In this document: piece by piece, positions 61,919 through 64,000 of the stretch
Position numbering within the stretch: position 1 is the stretch's first letter
Layout: each line of letters opens with the position of its first letter
The notes under the pieces: model-generated
What the model saw: only the letters and a program-made list of their open reading frames with translations
Databases searched by the model: none
What the model was told of the DNA's origin: nothing
NCBI RefSeq assembly: GCF_028010285.1
Contig: NZ_CP116304.1
Span: 1,442,501-1,506,500 of the forward strand
Length of the DNA: 64,000 bases
Direction of reading: 5' to 3'
Origin: Pseudomonas sp. Q1-7
GTDB lineage: Bacteria; Pseudomonadota; Gammaproteobacteria; Pseudomonadales; Pseudomonadaceae
Program-made: the position numbers and the translations under genes

Positions 61919-63394
61919 GTGCTCAAGGCACTCAAGAAGATATTCAGCAAGGGTGAAGAGCCGCAGGCCAGCCCCGCCCCCACCGCTCCAGCCCCCGCCC
62001 GTACCGAGAAGGAAGAGCGTCCGGCCAAACCGAAGAAAGCGCCTCGTGCAGCAGGCGAAAAGGCCGAAGGCTCCAGCGAACGTCCGCCCCGTGGCGAGAA
62101 AAAGCCGCGCGGCGACAAGCCCAAGTCCGACAAACCGCGTCGCGAGCGCCCGGCCAAGGCGGCCGCGCCTGTGGATACCTGGAAGCTCGAGGATTTCGTG
62201 GTGGAGCCCCAGGAGGGCAAGACCCGCTTCCATGACTTCAACCTCGATCCGCGGCTGATGCACGCGATCCACGACCTCGGCTTCCCCTACTGCACCCCGA
62301 TCCAGGCCCAGGTCCTCGGCCACACCCTCAGGGGCAAGGACGCCATCGGCCGTGCCCAGACCGGCACCGGCAAGACCGCCGCCTTCCTCATCTCCACCAT
62401 CACCCAGTTGCTGCAGACCCCGCCGCCGAAAGAACGCTACATGGGCGAACCCCGCGCACTGATCATCGCGCCGACCCGCGAGCTGGTGGTGCAGATCGCC
62501 AAGGACGCCCAGGCGCTGACCAAGTACAGCGGCCTCAGTGTCATGAGCTTCGTCGGCGGCATGGACTTCGACAAGCAGCTCAGGCAACTGGAGTCGCGCT
62601 TCTGCGACATCCTGGTGGCCACCCCCGGCCGCCTGCTGGACTTCAACCAGCGCGGCGAGGTGCACCTGGACATGGTCGAGGTGATGGTGCTGGACGAAGC
62701 CGACCGCATGCTCGACATGGGCTTCATTCCGCAGGTCCGCCAGATCATTCGCCAGACCCCGTACAAGGGCGAGCGTCAGACCCTGCTGTTCTCCGCCACC
62801 TTCACCGAAGACGTGATGAACCTGGCCAAGCAGTGGACCGTCGACCCCGCCATCGTCGAGATCGAGCCGGAGAACGTCGCCAGCGAGACCGTCGAACAGC
62901 ACGTCTACGCCGTGGCCAGCAGCGACAAGTACAAGCTGCTGTACAACCTGGTGGCGCAGAACAACTGGGAGCGGGTGATGGTGTTCGCCAACCGCAAGGA
63001 CGAGGTGCGCCGCATCGAGGAGCGCCTGACCAAGGACGGCATCAGCGCCGCCCAGATGTCCGGCGACGTGCCTCAGCACAAGCGTATCCGCACCCTGGAA
63101 GGCTTCCGTGAAGGCAAGATCCGTGTGCTGGTGGCCACCGACGTGGCCGGCCGTGGCATCCACATCGACGGCATCAGCCACGTGATCAACTTCACCCTGC
63201 CGGAAGACCCGGACGACTACGTCCATCGCATCGGCCGTACCGGCCGTGCCGGCGCCAGTGGCACCTCCATCAGCTTCGCTGGCGAGGACGACGCCTTCGC
63301 CCTGCCGCCGATCGAGGAGCTGCTGGGGCGCAAGATCAACTGCGAGATGCCCCCGACCGAACTGCTCAAACCGGTGCCGCGCAAGCACCACTGA
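61919..63394 (+). CDS. rhlB: DEAD-box RNA helicase RhlB
   Basis: 491 residues from a GTG start. A basic, Pro/Lys/Ala/Glu-rich disordered N-terminal extension (about 10-85) precedes the helicase core: AQTGTGKT (motif I, near 145), PTREL, TPGR, D-E-A-D (motif II, near 260), SAT, and the second RecA domain with HRIGRTGR (motif VI, near 440). RhlB unwinds RNA for the degradosome. In Pseudomonas it follows the dipeptidase region, as here. A perfect terminator follows. The call is secure. Confidence 0.93.
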   Translation: MLKALKKIFSKGEEPQASPAPTAPAPARTEKEERPAKPKKAPRAAGEKAEGSSERPPRGEKKPRGDKPKSDKPRRERPAKAAAPVDTWKLEDFVVEPQEGKTRFHDFNLDPRLMHAIHDLGFPYCTPIQAQVLGHTLRGKDAIGRAQTGTGKTAAFLISTITQLLQTPPPKERYMGEPRALIIAPTRELVVQIAKDAQALTKYSGLSVMSFVGGMDFDKQLRQLESRFCDILVATPGRLLDFNQRGEVHLDMVEVMVLDEADRMLDMGFIPQVRQIIRQTPYKGERQTLLFSATFTEDVMNLAKQWTVDPAIVEIEPENVASETVEQHVYAVASSDKYKLLYNLVAQNNWERVMVFANRKDEVRRIEERLTKDGISAAQMSGDVPQHKRIRTLEGFREGKIRVLVATDVAGRGIHIDGISHVINFTLPEDPDDYVHRIGRTGRAGASGTSISFAGEDDAFALPPIEELLGRKINCEMPPTELLKPVPRKHH

Positions 63395-63411
63395 GCCTCG
63401 GCGGAATGAAT

Positions 63412-63443
63412 AAAGGCGAAGCCACGTGGCTTCGCCTTTTTCT
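63412..63443 (+). terminator. rhlB terminator
   Basis: A perfect 28-base palindrome (63412-63425 with 63426-63439), then T-rich sequence. It lies 17 bases past the stop codon. Confidence 0.9.
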
Positions 63444-64000
63444 TTGGGGGTGGGGAGACCTGCGGTCTCCTTGGCGATTGAAATGGCTATGTTCGCGTTA
63501 GCTGTTATGGTTTCAGACGGAGGGCCCTAGCGCGGTTCGTTCAGGCCTCTGCGCCAGCCTGACACAGCCCTCTCCCCCGCCCCTCTCCCGTAAGCGGGCG
63601 AGGGGTGACTCGCGCCGACAAGGTGCAAACAGTCCTGAAGCCACCAGCGGTCTGACACCGAGCAGAGAAAGGTGGGGCAGCGACCCCGCCCCGTCAGGAG
63701 GCCGAGCGGAATCCTTGCAGAGGGGGACGAGCGGCATGGATGCCGCGAGAGGCGTGCGGGGCCATGGATGGCCCCTCACGCCGTGCCCCCGGCGCAAGGA
63801 TGCAGCGAGGGCACCCGACGCAGTCGGGCCGGATGCAGGGGCAAGCCATTTGGTTACTTTCGGCGACTGAGAAAGTGACTCGTCCGGGGGACGAAACCAG
63901 AAACCTCAGCGGAACTCGGTAATCAGCTAGGCGCCAGACCTGCTAGCAACACTTAACGCAGACATAGCCGTTGAAATCGCCCCTGCAGGAAAGGTACAGA
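63444..64000. other. Gene-free end with dispersed-repeat sequence
   Basis: No supported gene. A CCCTCTCCCC-type REP half lies at 63567-63606. A larger block (63700-63895) has several small palindromes, among them GGCATGGATGCC (63734-63745), GGGGCCATGGATGGCCCC (63760-63777), and GTTACTTTC with GAAAGTGAC near 63853-63882. The same style of block occurs as an intergenic repeat in other Pseudomonas genomes. The window ends inside it. Confidence 0.5.

Overview
The window is about 66% GC, densely coded, and looks like a chromosomal segment of a non-aeruginosa Pseudomonas. The reasons are the complete twelve-gene alginate operon in the canonical Pseudomonas order, the multicopper oxidase-tadA-mltF-purL run, the carboxylesterase-AMP ligase-rhlB neighbourhood, the moaCDE block, and dispersed REP/REPIN repeats. 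I cannot name the species. I see no rRNA, tRNA, CRISPR array, prophage or intact insertion sequence.

Layout. 1-737: the 3' end of a PhoD-like phosphatase gene. 930-9150: a five-gene + strand operon (serine hydrolase, DUF1302, DUF1329, YCF48-like, MMPL/RND permease) that looks like an envelope system for a hydrophobic substrate. 9151-14762: an accessory island with a major royal jelly family protein, two short-chain dehydrogenases, a divergent GlxA-type regulator and an exported intradiol dioxygenase. 14977-23697: conserved housekeeping genes (multicopper oxidase, tadA, mltF, purL, a CDGSH protein, a YqfO-like protein). 23698-25940: an AraC regulator divergent from an EamA exporter and a cupin. 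26501-28410: a bufferin (copper-chelating RiPP) operon bufA2-bufB-bufC. 28431-29883: an SDR and a small membrane protein.

29931-46264: the minus-strand alginate operon algD-8-44-K-E-G-X-L-I-J-F-A. AlgD and AlgA make GDP-mannuronate. Alg8 and Alg44 polymerise it under c-di-GMP control. AlgG, AlgX, AlgL, AlgK and AlgE epimerise, acetylate, trim and export it. AlgI, AlgJ, AlgF and AlgX supply acetylation. The 735-base region upstream of algD holds a consensus AlgU (sigma-22) promoter and, behind its -35 box, a three-copy 22-bp-phased repeat I do not recognise. Two REP-type elements have inserted inside the operon.

47000-50877: yaaA, a PIN-PhoH ATPase and moaC-moaD-moaE. 51253-56298: an AotJ-like binding protein, then a complete aapJQMP-type amino-acid ABC transporter on the minus strand. 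56764-63394: carboxylesterase, acyl-CoA synthetase, a cyclic-nucleotide-binding/GGDEF hybrid, a renal-type dipeptidase and rhlB. 63440-64000 has no supported gene and carries repeat sequence.

The most interesting points are the phased repeat array upstream of algD, the uncharacterised hydrolase/DUF1302/DUF1329/YCF48/MMPL operon, the bufA2BC operon with a hairpin after bufA2, the palindrome overlapping the moaC ribosome binding site, and the repeat elements inside the alginate operon.
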